A DNA stretch of 14,969 nucleotides from positions 1 to 14,969 of the forward strand of contig JAQDPW010000033.1 in the NCBI GenBank assembly GCA_027659245.1, read 5' to 3'. The notes below the pieces were generated by a model. That model was given only the letters and a program-made list of their open reading frames with translations. It did not search any database and was not told the DNA's origin. The stretch comes from Streptococcaceae bacterium AM104-57. Lineage in GTDB: Bacteria > Bacillota > Bacilli > Lactobacillales > Streptococcaceae. The translations under genes were made by a program, and so were the position numbers. Shown here in pieces: positions 1 through 6,431 of this stretch. How positions within the stretch are numbered: the stretch's first letter is position 1; each line of letters opens with the position of its first letter.

Positions 1-26
1 AATACAGAACTAAATCCTTCGGATAA
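1..26 (+). CDS. C-terminal tail of an IS3-family transposase (partial)
   Basis: Read from base 3, the sequence gives YRTKSFG followed by TAA at 24-26. IS3-family OrfB proteins typically end with a P-V-E/Q-Y-R-x-K-S motif a few residues before the stop, close to the right inverted repeat, and this matches in both sequence and position. Only about seven residues are visible, so nothing can be said about whether the transposase is intact. The integrase domain and catalytic DDE residues lie outside the window. Confidence 0.5.
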
Positions 27-57
27 ATTAATTGTCTAACTTTTTGGGGTCAGTACA
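1..57 (+). mobile_element. Right end of an IS3-family (IS150-subgroup-like) insertion sequence, truncated by window edge
   Basis: The window opens inside an insertion sequence. Positions 33-57 read as a terminal inverted repeat whose reverse complement begins TGTACTGACCCC, the TG...CA type of end that IS150-subgroup elements of streptococci carry. The last codons of a transposase lie just inside it. The following bases (58-60, TTA) would be one copy of a short target duplication, but the other copy lies outside the window. The family call rests on one end only. Confidence 0.6.
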
Positions 58-115
58 TTATCAGATGTTTAAAAAATTTGATAATATGCGTTTTATTGTG
101 GAAAGATTTATACTC
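58..115. repeat. Remnant of a hairpin repeat beside the IS end, with a second copy near the right end of the window
   Basis: Positions 58-85 contain an imperfect hairpin (TTATCAGAT facing ATTTGATAA). Positions 77-115 match the reverse complement of 14451-14489 at 35 of 39 bases by eye. The right-hand copy belongs to a hairpin repeat with arms AAAACGCATAGTAT/ATACTATGCGTTTT. Here the left arm is cut away at the IS end, which suggests the IS3 element landed in this hairpin. The short TACTCAAT at 111-118 resembles the outer end of a BOX boxC unit. Confidence 0.5.
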
Positions 116-125
116 AATATTCTAC

Positions 126-232
126 TATAGTGGATTGAAATAAGATATGAACAGATAGATTAGGAAAGTCAAACTAATTTCTAGAAATGTTTTAGAATCC
201 ATAGTGTACTACTCTAAGTTCAATCCGCTATA
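126..232 (+). repeat. RUP element (copy 1), IS630-type miniature mobile repeat
   Basis: This is a 103-bp unit, or 107 bp with a TA at each side, bounded by imperfect inverted ends TAGTGGATTGAA and TTCAATCCGCTA. RUP is a known repeat of about 107 bp in pneumococcus and relatives, thought to be moved by an IS630-type transposase that targets TA. Two more copies lie at 2446-2553 and 14506-14612 in the same orientation. The interior (GATTAGGAAAGT and CTAATTTCTAGAA) is nearly identical across copies. Confidence 0.85.
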
Positions 233-321
233 AAATTATGTTTGTGTCTCACCTCTTCATATTTTAAAAAAGGTTCATTTTGATCAATTTGCTTCAATCT
301 CTTTCTTTTACTAGAGAAAAT
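233..321. other. Intergenic stretch with no feature seen
   Basis: This A/T-rich sequence lies between the RUP and the terminator downstream of the Rrf2-type gene. I found no open frame with a plausible ribosome binding site, no promoter pair and no convincing inverted repeat. The 369-450 stretch up to the regulator's stop codon is likewise blank. Confidence 0.5.
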
Positions 322-368
322 AAAAAACTCTTAAAAATAGCATTATGTCAGCATTTCTAAGAGTTTTT
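322..368 (-). terminator. Rho-independent terminator downstream of the Rrf2-type regulator (probably bidirectional)
   Basis: Arms AAAAACTCTTA and TAAGAGTTTTT pair over 11 bases, with further pairing inside (AAATGC opposite GCTATTT). The minus-strand exit runs into TTTTTTATTTT. The gene stop is about 80 bases upstream. The A/T symmetry means it could also stop plus-strand transcripts coming from the IS side. Confidence 0.75.
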
Positions 369-450
369 ACTATATAGTATCCAACTTCTATAAGGGCATT
401 TTTTTATTACTGATAGGGTATGCCTACGTTCTGCCTCTTTCTAGAAGCTC

Positions 451-888
451 TTATTTCTCTATCCTTGCTTCTGCATCTGTCACTACTTGGGCAAGGCTTG
501 TTTGGCTCAGCTCCTGCTCCATAGCTAGCTGAATCTTTTGTAGTTTCTCATCTAAAACCCCATGGATGTTAGCTCCTACTGGACAGGCTGGATTGGGATT
601 ATCATGAAAACTAAAGAGTTGTCCAGTCTTTCCAAGGCATTCAACTGCTTGGTAAACATCTAATAAGCTGATGTCCTCTAGGTCTTTGATAATCTCTGCT
701 CCACCAGTTCCACGCGCGACGGAAATCAAGTCTGCTTTTTTCAGTTGGGACAAGGTTTTACGGATAATAACTGGATTGACTCCAACACTACTAGCTAGAA
801 AATCACTAGTCACCTTGCTTTCCTTCCCTTTTAGGGCAATAATGATCAACATATGTGTCGCAATGGTAAATCGACTTGAAATTTGCAT
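451..888 (-). CDS. Rrf2-family winged-helix transcriptional regulator (YwnA-like)
   Basis: The protein has 145 residues, the normal length for Rrf2 regulators. The N-terminal winged helix (about 1-65) contains TSDFLASSVGVNPVIIRKTL and ends in the family's ARGTGGAE wing. A helix around 75-85 (LLDVYQAVE) is also typical. The region 97-107 (NPNPACPVGAN) matches the YwnA-type subgroup, which lacks the three spaced cysteines that hold an iron-sulfur cluster in IscR and NsrR. Only C84 and C102 are present, so cluster binding is unlikely and a thiol switch at C102 is only a guess. A GGAGAAGAGG ribosome site sits just before the ATG. It is expressed from its own consensus promoter at 936-963. Autorepression is common in the family but no operator is proved here. 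The target genes are unknown. Confidence 0.85.
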   Translation of the reverse strand: MQISSRFTIATHMLIIIALKGKESKVTSDFLASSVGVNPVIIRKTLSQLKKADLISVARGTGGAEIIKDLEDISLLDVYQAVECLGKTGQLFSFHDNPNPACPVGANIHGVLDEKLQKIQLAMEQELSQTSLAQVVTDAEARIEK

Positions 889-935
889 CCTCTTCTCCTT
901 TTTTCGTCAGATTAGTTCCTTCTTTTCTTAAGTTT

Positions 936-963
936 ATTATATCTCTTCTAGTTGTAATGTCAA
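936..963 (-). promoter_or_regulatory. Consensus sigma-70-type promoter of the Rrf2-type gene
   Basis: On the minus strand TTGACA (958-963) and TATAAT (936-941) are both perfect, with a 16-bp spacer. The -35 box contains the TGA stop codon (960-962) of the upstream metallophosphoesterase gene. The two genes are therefore packed end to end, yet the regulator has its own strong promoter. Confidence 0.8.
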
Positions 964-1799
964 ATGTTACCACTAAGCCAGTCATCCAATTCAACATCAT
1001 GTCCTTGACTCTGAGCGATTTCGTGCAACAAGTCCTGATTGTGGGTATGGTGAATCCCATTAACTAAGCTTTCATAATAAACTTGGTAGTAGGGTAATTG
1101 TAAGTCTTTGGCTAGCTGTAATTCTGCCTCAATATCATAATCCACCCGACGAAAATCAGCATCTTTTAAACCTTTTTCGTCAAATTCTAATATCATGTAT
1201 TGGGCCCGCAAGTCCTTGCGTAAATTCTCAGATAAAAAGAAGGGTTGACCAATCGAACCTGGATTCAGGATAAGCTGGCCACCACTACCATAGCGAAGTA
1301 ACTGCTGATGGATATGACCATAAATGGCAATATCGCAGTCCGGATTGGTGACAAGACGATCAAAATCCTCTTGTTTTCCCAGATGAATCAACTCTCGCCC
1401 CCAGTTTTTATCAGGCAAGTGATGGCTAATCCCTAGCTTCAGATTACCAAACTGACGATGCACTTGCAAAGGATAGTCCTGCAGTGCCTCAATCTCCTGG
1501 CTACTAATTTCTTCCATAATATACTGACACTGGCGTAAGAGATAACGATGGCTCGGTCTGCTTTCATCTAACTGACGATGGCAGGCGCGCCACAAGCTCT
1601 CCTCCCAATTTCCTAGAACTCTAAGAGTGATGGGTAAAGTGTCCAATCTCTGGAGAATATTTTTTCGTCCTGTTCCAGGCATGAGGATATCTCCCAAGAG
1701 CCAATACTCATCAACCCCCGCCTTCTGGGCATCTGCCAGAACAGCTTCTAAGGCTGTTGTATTGCCATGTATATCTGATAATACTGCGATTTTTGTCAT
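960..1799 (-). CDS. Calcineurin-like metallophosphoesterase (YfcE/MJ0936-like phosphodiesterase)
   Basis: The protein has 279 residues from the chosen start. Metal-binding motifs appear in order: SDIHGN (D9, H11), LLGD (D37), GNWE (N64), SHH (125-127) and YGHIH (160-164), followed by LNPGSIGQP. This is the pattern of small prokaryotic phosphoesterases that hydrolyse phosphodiesters or phosphomonoesters with two metal ions. The histidine of the classical GNHD/E motif is W65 here, a position that also varies in YfcE-type proteins. The frame stays open upstream to 1862, but the ATG at 1799 is preferred: AGAGGA precedes it and the upstream codons overlap the promoter at 1828-1855. The last 80 residues lie beyond the core fold and are less conserved in appearance. 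The substrate is unknown. The product is probably cytoplasmic, as no signal peptide is seen. Confidence 0.85.
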   Translation of the reverse strand: MTKIAVLSDIHGNTTALEAVLADAQKAGVDEYWLLGDILMPGTGRKNILQRLDTLPITLRVLGNWEESLWRACHRQLDESRPSHRYLLRQCQYIMEEISSQEIEALQDYPLQVHRQFGNLKLGISHHLPDKNWGRELIHLGKQEDFDRLVTNPDCDIAIYGHIHQQLLRYGSGGQLILNPGSIGQPFFLSENLRKDLRAQYMILEFDEKGLKDADFRRVDYDIEAELQLAKDLQLPYYQVYYESLVNGIHHTHNQDLLHEIAQSQGHDVELDDWLSGNI

Positions 1800-1827
1800 A
1801 TCTTTTCCTCTTAGCTTTTCTATTTTT

Positions 1828-1855
1828 ATTATAACAAACTCCAAGTCAAAGTCAA
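1828..1855 (-). promoter_or_regulatory. Promoter of the metallophosphoesterase gene (extended -10)
   Basis: On the minus strand TTGACT (1850-1855), a 16-bp spacer and TATAAT (1828-1833) are found, with TG one base before the -10 (TGTTATAAT). It supports the internal start at 1799. Confidence 0.75.
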
Positions 1856-1887
1856 AAATCATCTATCTTCTTCCTATCGTTTTTTAC

Positions 1888-1916
1888 TTTACTTTTTTAG
1901 TGAAAAGGATTACAAT
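1888..1916 (+). promoter_or_regulatory. Promoter of the UspA-like gene
   Basis: TTTACT (1888-1893), a 17-bp spacer and TACAAT (1911-1916) precede a strong GAGGAGG ribosome site (1932-1938) and the ATG at 1947. It is divergent from the promoter at 1828-1855, with about 30 bp between the two -35 boxes. Confidence 0.6.
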
Positions 1917-1946
1917 AAAGGTAATAAGAATGAGGAGGTTTTTGCT

Positions 1947-2399
1947 ATGACACAACGTTATGAAAACATTATGGTAGCGGTTGACGGTTCTAAGGAAGCT
2001 GACTTGGCTTTCATCAAAGGGGTTCATTCAGCACTGCGTAACCAAGCAAAACTAACGATCGCCCACGTTATTGACACACGTGCTCTTCAAAGCATCTCAA
2101 CATTTGATGCCGAAGTGTACGAAGAATTGCAAGTCGAGGCCAACGATTTGATGGCAGAATATGAAAAGCGTGCAAGAGATGCTGGTCTCACAGACATAAA
2201 AGTTGTTATTGAGATGGGTAACCCTAAAACTCTCTTAGCTAAAACAATTCCAGACAAAGAAAAGATTGATTTGATTTTGGTTGGAGCAACAGGGCTCAAT
2301 GCTTTCGAGCGCCTGCTAGTTGGTTCTTCATCAGAATATATCCTACGCCATACCAGCGTTGACCTTCTCGTCGTTAGAGATAAGGACAAAACTTTGTAA
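1947..2399 (+). CDS. Universal stress protein, UspA family
   Basis: This single-domain UspA protein of 150 residues has the usual length. The first strand holds NIMVAVDGS with D13 in the nucleotide-binding position. The C-terminal half carries the ATP-binding pattern G-x2-G-x9-G-S: G113, G116, G126, S127 within VGATGLNAFERLLVGSSS. It is therefore likely of the ATP-binding class found in many Gram-positive bacteria. The family is linked to survival in stress and stationary phase; its exact role here is unknown. It stands alone between its own promoter and a strong terminator at 2409-2444. The neighbouring HAD and asparaginase genes and ccpA follow in an order I recall from pneumococcus. Confidence 0.9.
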   Translation: MTQRYENIMVAVDGSKEADLAFIKGVHSALRNQAKLTIAHVIDTRALQSISTFDAEVYEELQVEANDLMAEYEKRARDAGLTDIKVVIEMGNPKTLLAKTIPDKEKIDLILVGATGLNAFERLLVGSSSEYILRHTSVDLLVVRDKDKTL

Positions 2400-2408
2400 T
2401 AAAAAAGA

Positions 2409-2444
2409 AATGAGGTTGGGATTTTTCTCCTAACCTCATTTTTT
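2409..2444 (+). terminator. Rho-independent terminator after the UspA-like gene
   Basis: A 13-base arm (2409-2421, AATGAGGTTGGGA) pairs with 2428-2440 apart from one G-U, and is followed by a T run. A RUP element starts two bases after the T run. Confidence 0.9.
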
Positions 2445-2445
2445 A

Positions 2446-2553
2446 TATAGTAGATTGAATTAAGATGTGAACAAAGAGATTAGGAAAGTCAACTTAATTT
2501 CTAGAAGTTCTTTTAGAATCCGTAGTGTACTATTCTAGATTCAACCAACTATA
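2446..2553 (+). repeat. RUP element (copy 2)
   Basis: The ends TAGTAGATTGAA and TTCAACCAACTA are flanked by TA on both sides (2446-2447, 2552-2553). At 104 bp it is one base longer than the other two copies, and its right end has drifted from the consensus. It fills most of the gap between the UspA-like gene and the end of the HAD gene. The rest, 2554-2618, shows nothing but a weak pairing of CCAACTA in the RUP end with TAGTTGG near 2570. Confidence 0.85.
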
Positions 2554-2618
2554 AATTGTTGATGCAGTAGTTGGAGCCAGGAAATCAAAACAGCATTCAA
2601 GGCTTCCTTTTCTATCGC

Positions 2619-4010
2619 CTATTTCTTATCGGCTCTTTCCTTGTGGCGTTCATAGGCCTTTATCTGACGCTCAATCTCCTTTTTAATGGCTGGTTCTGGG
2701 GCATATCTCTCCTCCCAGTCATCTGGTTTTAGGATTTTGTGAGTAACTGGGTCAAAATGAGCTTTTCCATCGGGAAACATTTTACCCATATTTGCTTGAT
2801 GGACAATGTCAAAAATCCGCTCTGGATCCACCCCCATCAAAACAAAGCTACCATAGGTGAAGTAAAGGGTGTCAATCAAGGCGTCTACTTGCCCTACCAA
2901 ATCTTGCTTAGCAGGTGTCTTCTTGACTACTTTCTCTGCTGCTTGATCTAGAGCTTGGTGTAACTGTCCAACTGCCTGTTCGAAATCTTCTTCAGTAGAG
3001 CTAGCAGCTCGAACAAACTCCACCAATTCTTCTATCTTAAATCCTGCTCTATGGGTGGCACCTTCTAAGTCCCAAGCTTGGGGCTCCTCTTGAGTTCGTT
3101 CATCCATCATGTGGTGGAAGGTCTTGACCTTATTAAAATGGTAATCACGGCTGACAAAGACTTTTTCTGAAGCCAGAACACCAAAATGTTCCAAAGCTTT
3201 GTGAATCCCATCTTGCTGGTTGCTGGTTGTGATATGCTTGGCCACTTCCTTGACACTGCTACTACCGTTGCCCATGGCAACTGACATCCCAACACCCGCC
3301 AACATTTCTAGGTCATTATCCGAATCACCAAAGGCCATAACTTGGTTCAGGTCAAAGCCGTATTCTTTTCCGACTCGGCGAATGCCTTCTAACTTGGAAT
3401 TTCCTTGGTTGATGACATCGGCTGCAAAAGGATTACTGCGAGTCAATTTCAAGTCTTTAAAATCAGCGGCCGCCTTCTCAGATTCTTCTGGCGTCATTAG
3501 CATCAAAACTTGATAAATGGGCTGATTCATCAACTGAAGCAAGTCTTCTTTCTTCTGAGGAACAATCTTACTCACCATTCGATTAAAGGAATGACTCACT
3601 GTCCGAGTTAAAACTGAGGGAACGAAGCGACTGATTCGTTGGGAAAAAGAACCTAGGCCAAAGGACATGATTTTGGAACCCAGCATGGCATCCTTGGTCC
3701 CAAGAGCAATCTCCTTGCCCTCTTTTTTGGCATAGGTGATCAACTGTCGTAAATGAGACTTGGAAAGAGGACTTGTAAACAAGACTCTGTCTTTATTAAA
3801 GATATATTGGCCGTTATAGGTTATGGCAAAATCCAGATCTAAATCTTCCATTAAATCCTTAACAAAAAAAGGTCCTCGCCCTGTCGCTACTCCAACAAGC
3901 ACCCCCTGTTCCTTCACAATCTTAATCGCGTCCTTAGTGGATTTCAAAACACTCTTGCGATCGTTGACTAGTGTTCCATCGATATCAAAAAAAACAGCTT
4001 TGACTTCCAT
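2619..4010 (-). CDS. Cof-type HAD phosphatase fused to a MazG-like (all-alpha NTP pyrophosphatase) domain
   Basis: The protein has 463 residues, much longer than a plain Cof phosphatase (about 270). Residues 1-275 are a HAD type-IIB phosphatase: FFDIDGTL (D9 nucleophile, D11), ATGRG near 42-46, K206 in NQGNSK, and GDSDND at 228-233. Residues about 295-445 resemble MazG-like or phosphoribosyl-ATP-pyrophosphohydrolase-like all-alpha pyrophosphatases: E327, E328 and E331 give an EExxE helix, D376 and D380 lie in VDALID, then GVDPERIFDIVHQANMGK and a DGKAHFD segment. The likely role is nucleotide clean-up or dephosphorylation in the cytosol; the substrate is unknown. The ribosome site is GAGGTAGG just before the ATG. 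The gene is divergent from asparaginase with back-to-back promoters. Confidence 0.85.
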   Translation of the reverse strand: MEVKAVFFDIDGTLVNDRKSVLKSTKDAIKIVKEQGVLVGVATGRGPFFVKDLMEDLDLDFAITYNGQYIFNKDRVLFTSPLSKSHLRQLITYAKKEGKEIALGTKDAMLGSKIMSFGLGSFSQRISRFVPSVLTRTVSHSFNRMVSKIVPQKKEDLLQLMNQPIYQVLMLMTPEESEKAAADFKDLKLTRSNPFAADVINQGNSKLEGIRRVGKEYGFDLNQVMAFGDSDNDLEMLAGVGMSVAMGNGSSSVKEVAKHITTSNQQDGIHKALEHFGVLASEKVFVSRDYHFNKVKTFHHMMDERTQEEPQAWDLEGATHRAGFKIEELVEFVRAASSTEEDFEQAVGQLHQALDQAAEKVVKKTPAKQDLVGQVDALIDTLYFTYGSFVLMGVDPERIFDIVHQANMGKMFPDGKAHFDPVTHKILKPDDWEERYAPEPAIKKEIERQIKAYERHKERADKK

Positions 4011-4032
4011 CCTACCTCATTCTCCCCTTTTG

Positions 4033-4041
4033 TGATACAAT
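4033..4041 (+). promoter_or_regulatory. Extended -10 promoter of the asparaginase gene
   Basis: TGATACAAT supplies TG, one base, then TACAAT (4036-4041). No good -35 box is seen, which is common for extended -10 promoters in streptococci. It is adjacent to an opposite-facing -10 at 4043-4048. Confidence 0.6.
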
Positions 4042-4042
4042 G

Positions 4043-4051
4043 ATTATACCA
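4043..4051 (-). promoter_or_regulatory. Extended -10 promoter of the HAD/MazG-like gene
   Basis: The minus strand reads TGGTATAAT, a perfect extended -10. It lies one base from the -10 of the divergent asparaginase promoter, so the two polymerase footprints must overlap. Confidence 0.65.
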
Positions 4052-4075
4052 CATTTCAGAAAGAGTGAGTAAATC

Positions 4076-5038
4076 ATGCCTAAGAAAATCCTTGTTTTAC
4101 ATACGGGTGGTACTATTTCCATGCAAGCCGATAACTCTGGCGCTGTTGTGACTAGCCAAGAAAACCCTATGAATCATGTATCCAATCCACTTGAGGGAGT
4201 TGAAGTCCATGCGCTCGACTTTTTTAATCTGCCAAGTCCCCATATTAAACCAAAGCATATGCTGGCTCTTTATCAAAAAATCAAAGAGGAAGCGAATAAC
4301 TACGATGGGGTGGTGATCACACATGGGACCGATACTTTAGAGGAAACAGCCTATTTCCTTGATACCATGGAAGTTCCCCATATGCCTATCGTTCTAACAG
4401 GGGCCATGCGCAGCTCCAACGAACTTGGCAGTGACGGGGTTTATAATTACCTAAGTGCTTTAAGGGTGGCTAGCGATGACAAGGCTGCTGACAAAGGAGT
4501 TTTGGTTGTTATGAACGATGAAATCCATGCTGCCAAGTATGTCACTAAGACCCATACCACGAATGTCGGAACCTTCCAAACACCGACCCACGGCCCTCTT
4601 GGTCTCATCATGAAGCAAGAGATTCTTTACTTCAAAACAGCTGAACCCCGTGTTCGTTTTGACCTTGATAGGATCCATGGCTTGGTTCCAATTATTCCAG
4701 TCTATGCTGGCATGACAGAAGAACTCCTTGATTTGCTTCCTGTTGACCAGCTAGATGGTCTTATTATCCAGGCCTTCGGTGCTGGAAATGTCCCTAAGGA
4801 AACATCTCGAAAATTAAACACCCTTATCCAAGCAGGGCTTCCCATTGCCTTGGTTTCTCGTTGTTTTAACGGGATTGCCGAACCTGTCTATGCCTATGAG
4901 GGAGGTGGCGTTTGCCTGCAAAATGCTGGTGTCTTCTTTGTCAAAGAGCTCAATGCTCAAAAGGCTCGTCTCAAACTCCTCATTGCTATCAATGCTGGCC
5001 TTACAGGAGAGGAATTACGAGCCTATATGGAAGGATAA
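4076..5038 (+). CDS. L-asparaginase (cytoplasmic, type I-like)
   Basis: The protein has 320 residues, near the family's usual 320-340. It hydrolyses L-asparagine to aspartate and ammonia. The first catalytic motif is HTGGTIS with nucleophile T13. The second is HGTDTLEETA with T85 and D86, and K158 in VTKTHT fits the catalytic lysine. A third conserved stretch is TGAMRSSNELGSDG (108-121). There is no signal peptide, so it should act in the cytosol. The ribosome site is weak (GAGTGAG, 4064-4070). The product could supply ammonia and aspartate; specificity for asparagine over glutamine cannot be read from sequence alone. Its stop codon (5036-5038) touches the first base of a BOX element. Confidence 0.9.
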   Translation: MPKKILVLHTGGTISMQADNSGAVVTSQENPMNHVSNPLEGVEVHALDFFNLPSPHIKPKHMLALYQKIKEEANNYDGVVITHGTDTLEETAYFLDTMEVPHMPIVLTGAMRSSNELGSDGVYNYLSALRVASDDKAADKGVLVVMNDEIHAAKYVTKTHTTNVGTFQTPTHGPLGLIMKQEILYFKTAEPRVRFDLDRIHGLVPIIPVYAGMTEELLDLLPVDQLDGLIIQAFGAGNVPKETSRKLNTLIQAGLPIALVSRCFNGIAEPVYAYEGGGVCLQNAGVFFVKELNAQKARLKLLIAINAGLTGEELRAYMEG

Positions 5039-5190
5039 TACTCTTCGAAAATCAAATTCAAACCTCGTCAACGTCGCCTTGCCGTAGGTATATGTAACTG
5101 ACTTCGTCAGTCTTATCTACAACCTCAAAGCAGTACTTTGAGCAACCTACGGCTAGTTTCCTAGTTTGCTCTTTGATTTTCATTGAGTAT
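5039..5190 (+). repeat. BOX element, boxA-boxB-boxC (copy 1)
   Basis: This is a complete three-module BOX. BoxA (about 5039-5097) opens TACTCTTCGAAAATC. BoxB (about 5098-5142) contains the hairpin CTGACTTCGTCAG. BoxC (about 5143-5190) closes TTTGATTTTCATTGAGTAT. The outer ends are imperfect inverted repeats, and the RNA would fold into a long hairpin in the 3' untranslated region of the asparaginase transcript. BOX elements are known to influence expression of neighbouring genes in pneumococcus. Confidence 0.9.
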
Positions 5191-5311
5191 AAAAAAGTCG
5201 GTGAGATAGAAATTACTAGACCACGTCTTGTTTTCTAGTTCACTCCGAGAGCCTTCAACTATCAACTTGATGCTTGAACTATTGACCAAAAAGTTTTTGC
5301 CATTAACAAGC

Positions 5312-5345
5312 GAGGTCGGAATTTTTTTCCCGACCTCTTTTTCTT
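5312..5345 (+). terminator. Rho-independent terminator on the plus strand between asparaginase and ccpA
   Basis: GAGGTCGG (5312-5319) pairs perfectly with CCGACCTC (5330-5337) and is followed by TTTTTCTT on the plus strand. On the minus strand the same hairpin is followed by GCTTGTT, not a T run, so it is a better stop for the asparaginase transcript than for ccpA. The 120 bases before it (5191-5311) hold no gene that I can support. Confidence 0.75.
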
Positions 5346-6351
5346 ATTCTTTTCGAGTTGAACGGCGTTCAATCAAACCATGTGGTAAGAGAACTTCACG
5401 TTCTTCTAACTCTTCCTTATGCATAATCTTCGTCAACATACGCATACTAATAGCACCAAGGTCATACAAAGGTTGCGCAATGGTGGTTAGGTTTGGACGA
5501 GTGTAACGCGCGATTTGCGAATCATCACTGGTGATAATTTCAAAGTCTTCTGGTACAGAAACTCCCTTGTCAGCGAGTCCGTTCAACACACCTGCTGCCA
5601 GTTCATCACCTGTTACAATCGCTGCGGTCGCTTTAGAAGAAATCAAGCGTTCTGCTAAGGCATAACCATCATCATAACGGTATTTTGATTCAAAAACAAG
5701 ACCTTCACTGTAGTTAATTCCCGCTTCTTTCAAAGCATCTTTGTAACCAGCTAAGCGAATCTTGCCATTAATATCATCCACTAATGGTCCACTAACGAAG
5801 GCAATTTTTTTATTTCGTTTCAAGAGATGGCGGACTGCATCAACAGTAGCATGTTTATAGTCAATATTGACACTTGGAAGTTGGTGTTCTACGTCCACTG
5901 TTCCTGCAAGAACCACAGGTGTGCGTGAGCGTGAAAACTCTGAGCGAATCTTCTCAGTTAAATGATAACCCATGAAGATAACGCCATCCACCTGTTTAGA
6001 AAAGAGAGTATTGACCACAGATACTTCCTTTTCATCATCCTCATCACTATTGGCAAGGACGATATTGTATTTGTACATCTCCGCGATATCATCAATCCCT
6101 TTAGCAAGGGCAGAGAAATAAGTATTTGTGATATCTGGAATGACGACTCCAACTGTTGTCGTTTTCTTGCTTGCTAGACCACGTGCTACTGCATTAGGAC
6201 GATAATCTAGACGTTCAATAACCTCTAAGACTTTCTTTCGAGTATTTTCTTTAACATTTTTATTGCCATTAACAACACGACTGACAGTCGCCATTGATAC
6301 TCCCGCTTCTCGGGCAACGTCATAAATTGTTACTGTATCATCTGTGTTCAT
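5344..6351 (-). CDS. ccpA: Catabolite control protein A (LacI/GalR family)
   Basis: The protein has 335 residues, the usual CcpA length. The N-terminal helix-turn-helix (VTIYDVAREAGVSMATVSRVV, about 7-27) and hinge helix (RPNAVARGLASKK, about 52-64) are typical. The periplasmic-binding-like core follows, with VGVVIPDITNTYF and, near the end, a TTIAQPLYDLG segment that is highly characteristic of CcpA. CcpA, helped by seryl-phosphorylated HPr, binds cre sites to repress or activate carbon-use genes. The ATG at 6351 is preceded by AAAGGAAACGG. The promoter at 6403-6431 overlaps a near-perfect cre, so negative autoregulation is likely. Among LacI-family proteins, the closeness to streptococcal CcpA/RegM makes another assignment improbable. 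Confidence 0.95.
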   Translation of the reverse strand: MNTDDTVTIYDVAREAGVSMATVSRVVNGNKNVKENTRKKVLEVIERLDYRPNAVARGLASKKTTTVGVVIPDITNTYFSALAKGIDDIAEMYKYNIVLANSDEDDEKEVSVVNTLFSKQVDGVIFMGYHLTEKIRSEFSRSRTPVVLAGTVDVEHQLPSVNIDYKHATVDAVRHLLKRNKKIAFVSGPLVDDINGKIRLAGYKDALKEAGINYSEGLVFESKYRYDDGYALAERLISSKATAAIVTGDELAAGVLNGLADKGVSVPEDFEIITSDDSQIARYTRPNLTTIAQPLYDLGAISMRMLTKIMHKEELEEREVLLPHGLIERRSTRKE

Positions 6352-6402
6352 TCCGTTTCCTTTCTACTTTGAAAATTTTGTTTTCATGATTCCACTGTTT
6401 CC

Positions 6403-6431
6403 ATTTTACCACTAATTGTAAGCATTTTCAA
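6403..6431 (-). promoter_or_regulatory. ccpA promoter (extended -10)
   Basis: On the minus strand TTGAAA (6426-6431), a 17-bp spacer and TAAAAT (6403-6408) are found, with TG one base upstream (TGGTAAAAT). The -35 box shares five bases with the cre site. Confidence 0.7.
6417..6430. promoter_or_regulatory. Candidate cre site (CcpA operator) overlapping the ccpA -35 box
   Basis: TGTAAGCATTTTCA fits TGWAANCGNTNWCA at every defined position but one (the central CG is CA). It covers most of the spacer and the -35 box of the ccpA promoter. The divergent DUF960 gene's promoter starts about 70 bp further on, so the site could also affect that gene. Confidence 0.65.

Noticed and set aside
1800..1862. 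Upstream extension of the metallophosphoesterase frame to an ATG at 1862
   Set aside because: It covers a good extended -10 promoter, and the ribosome site lies before the ATG at 1799, directly ahead of the conserved SDIHGN start.
2087..2389. Minus-strand open frame inside the UspA-like gene
   Set aside because: It is a shadow of the UspA frame with no ribosome site or recognisable protein pattern.
4845..5097. Plus-strand frames ending in BOX copy 1
   Set aside because: They are out-of-frame shadows of asparaginase that continue into the BOX by chance.
5228..5506. Plus-strand open frame of 92 codons across the end of ccpA
   Set aside because: It overlaps ccpA antisense, runs through the terminator at 5312-5345, and has no ribosome site.
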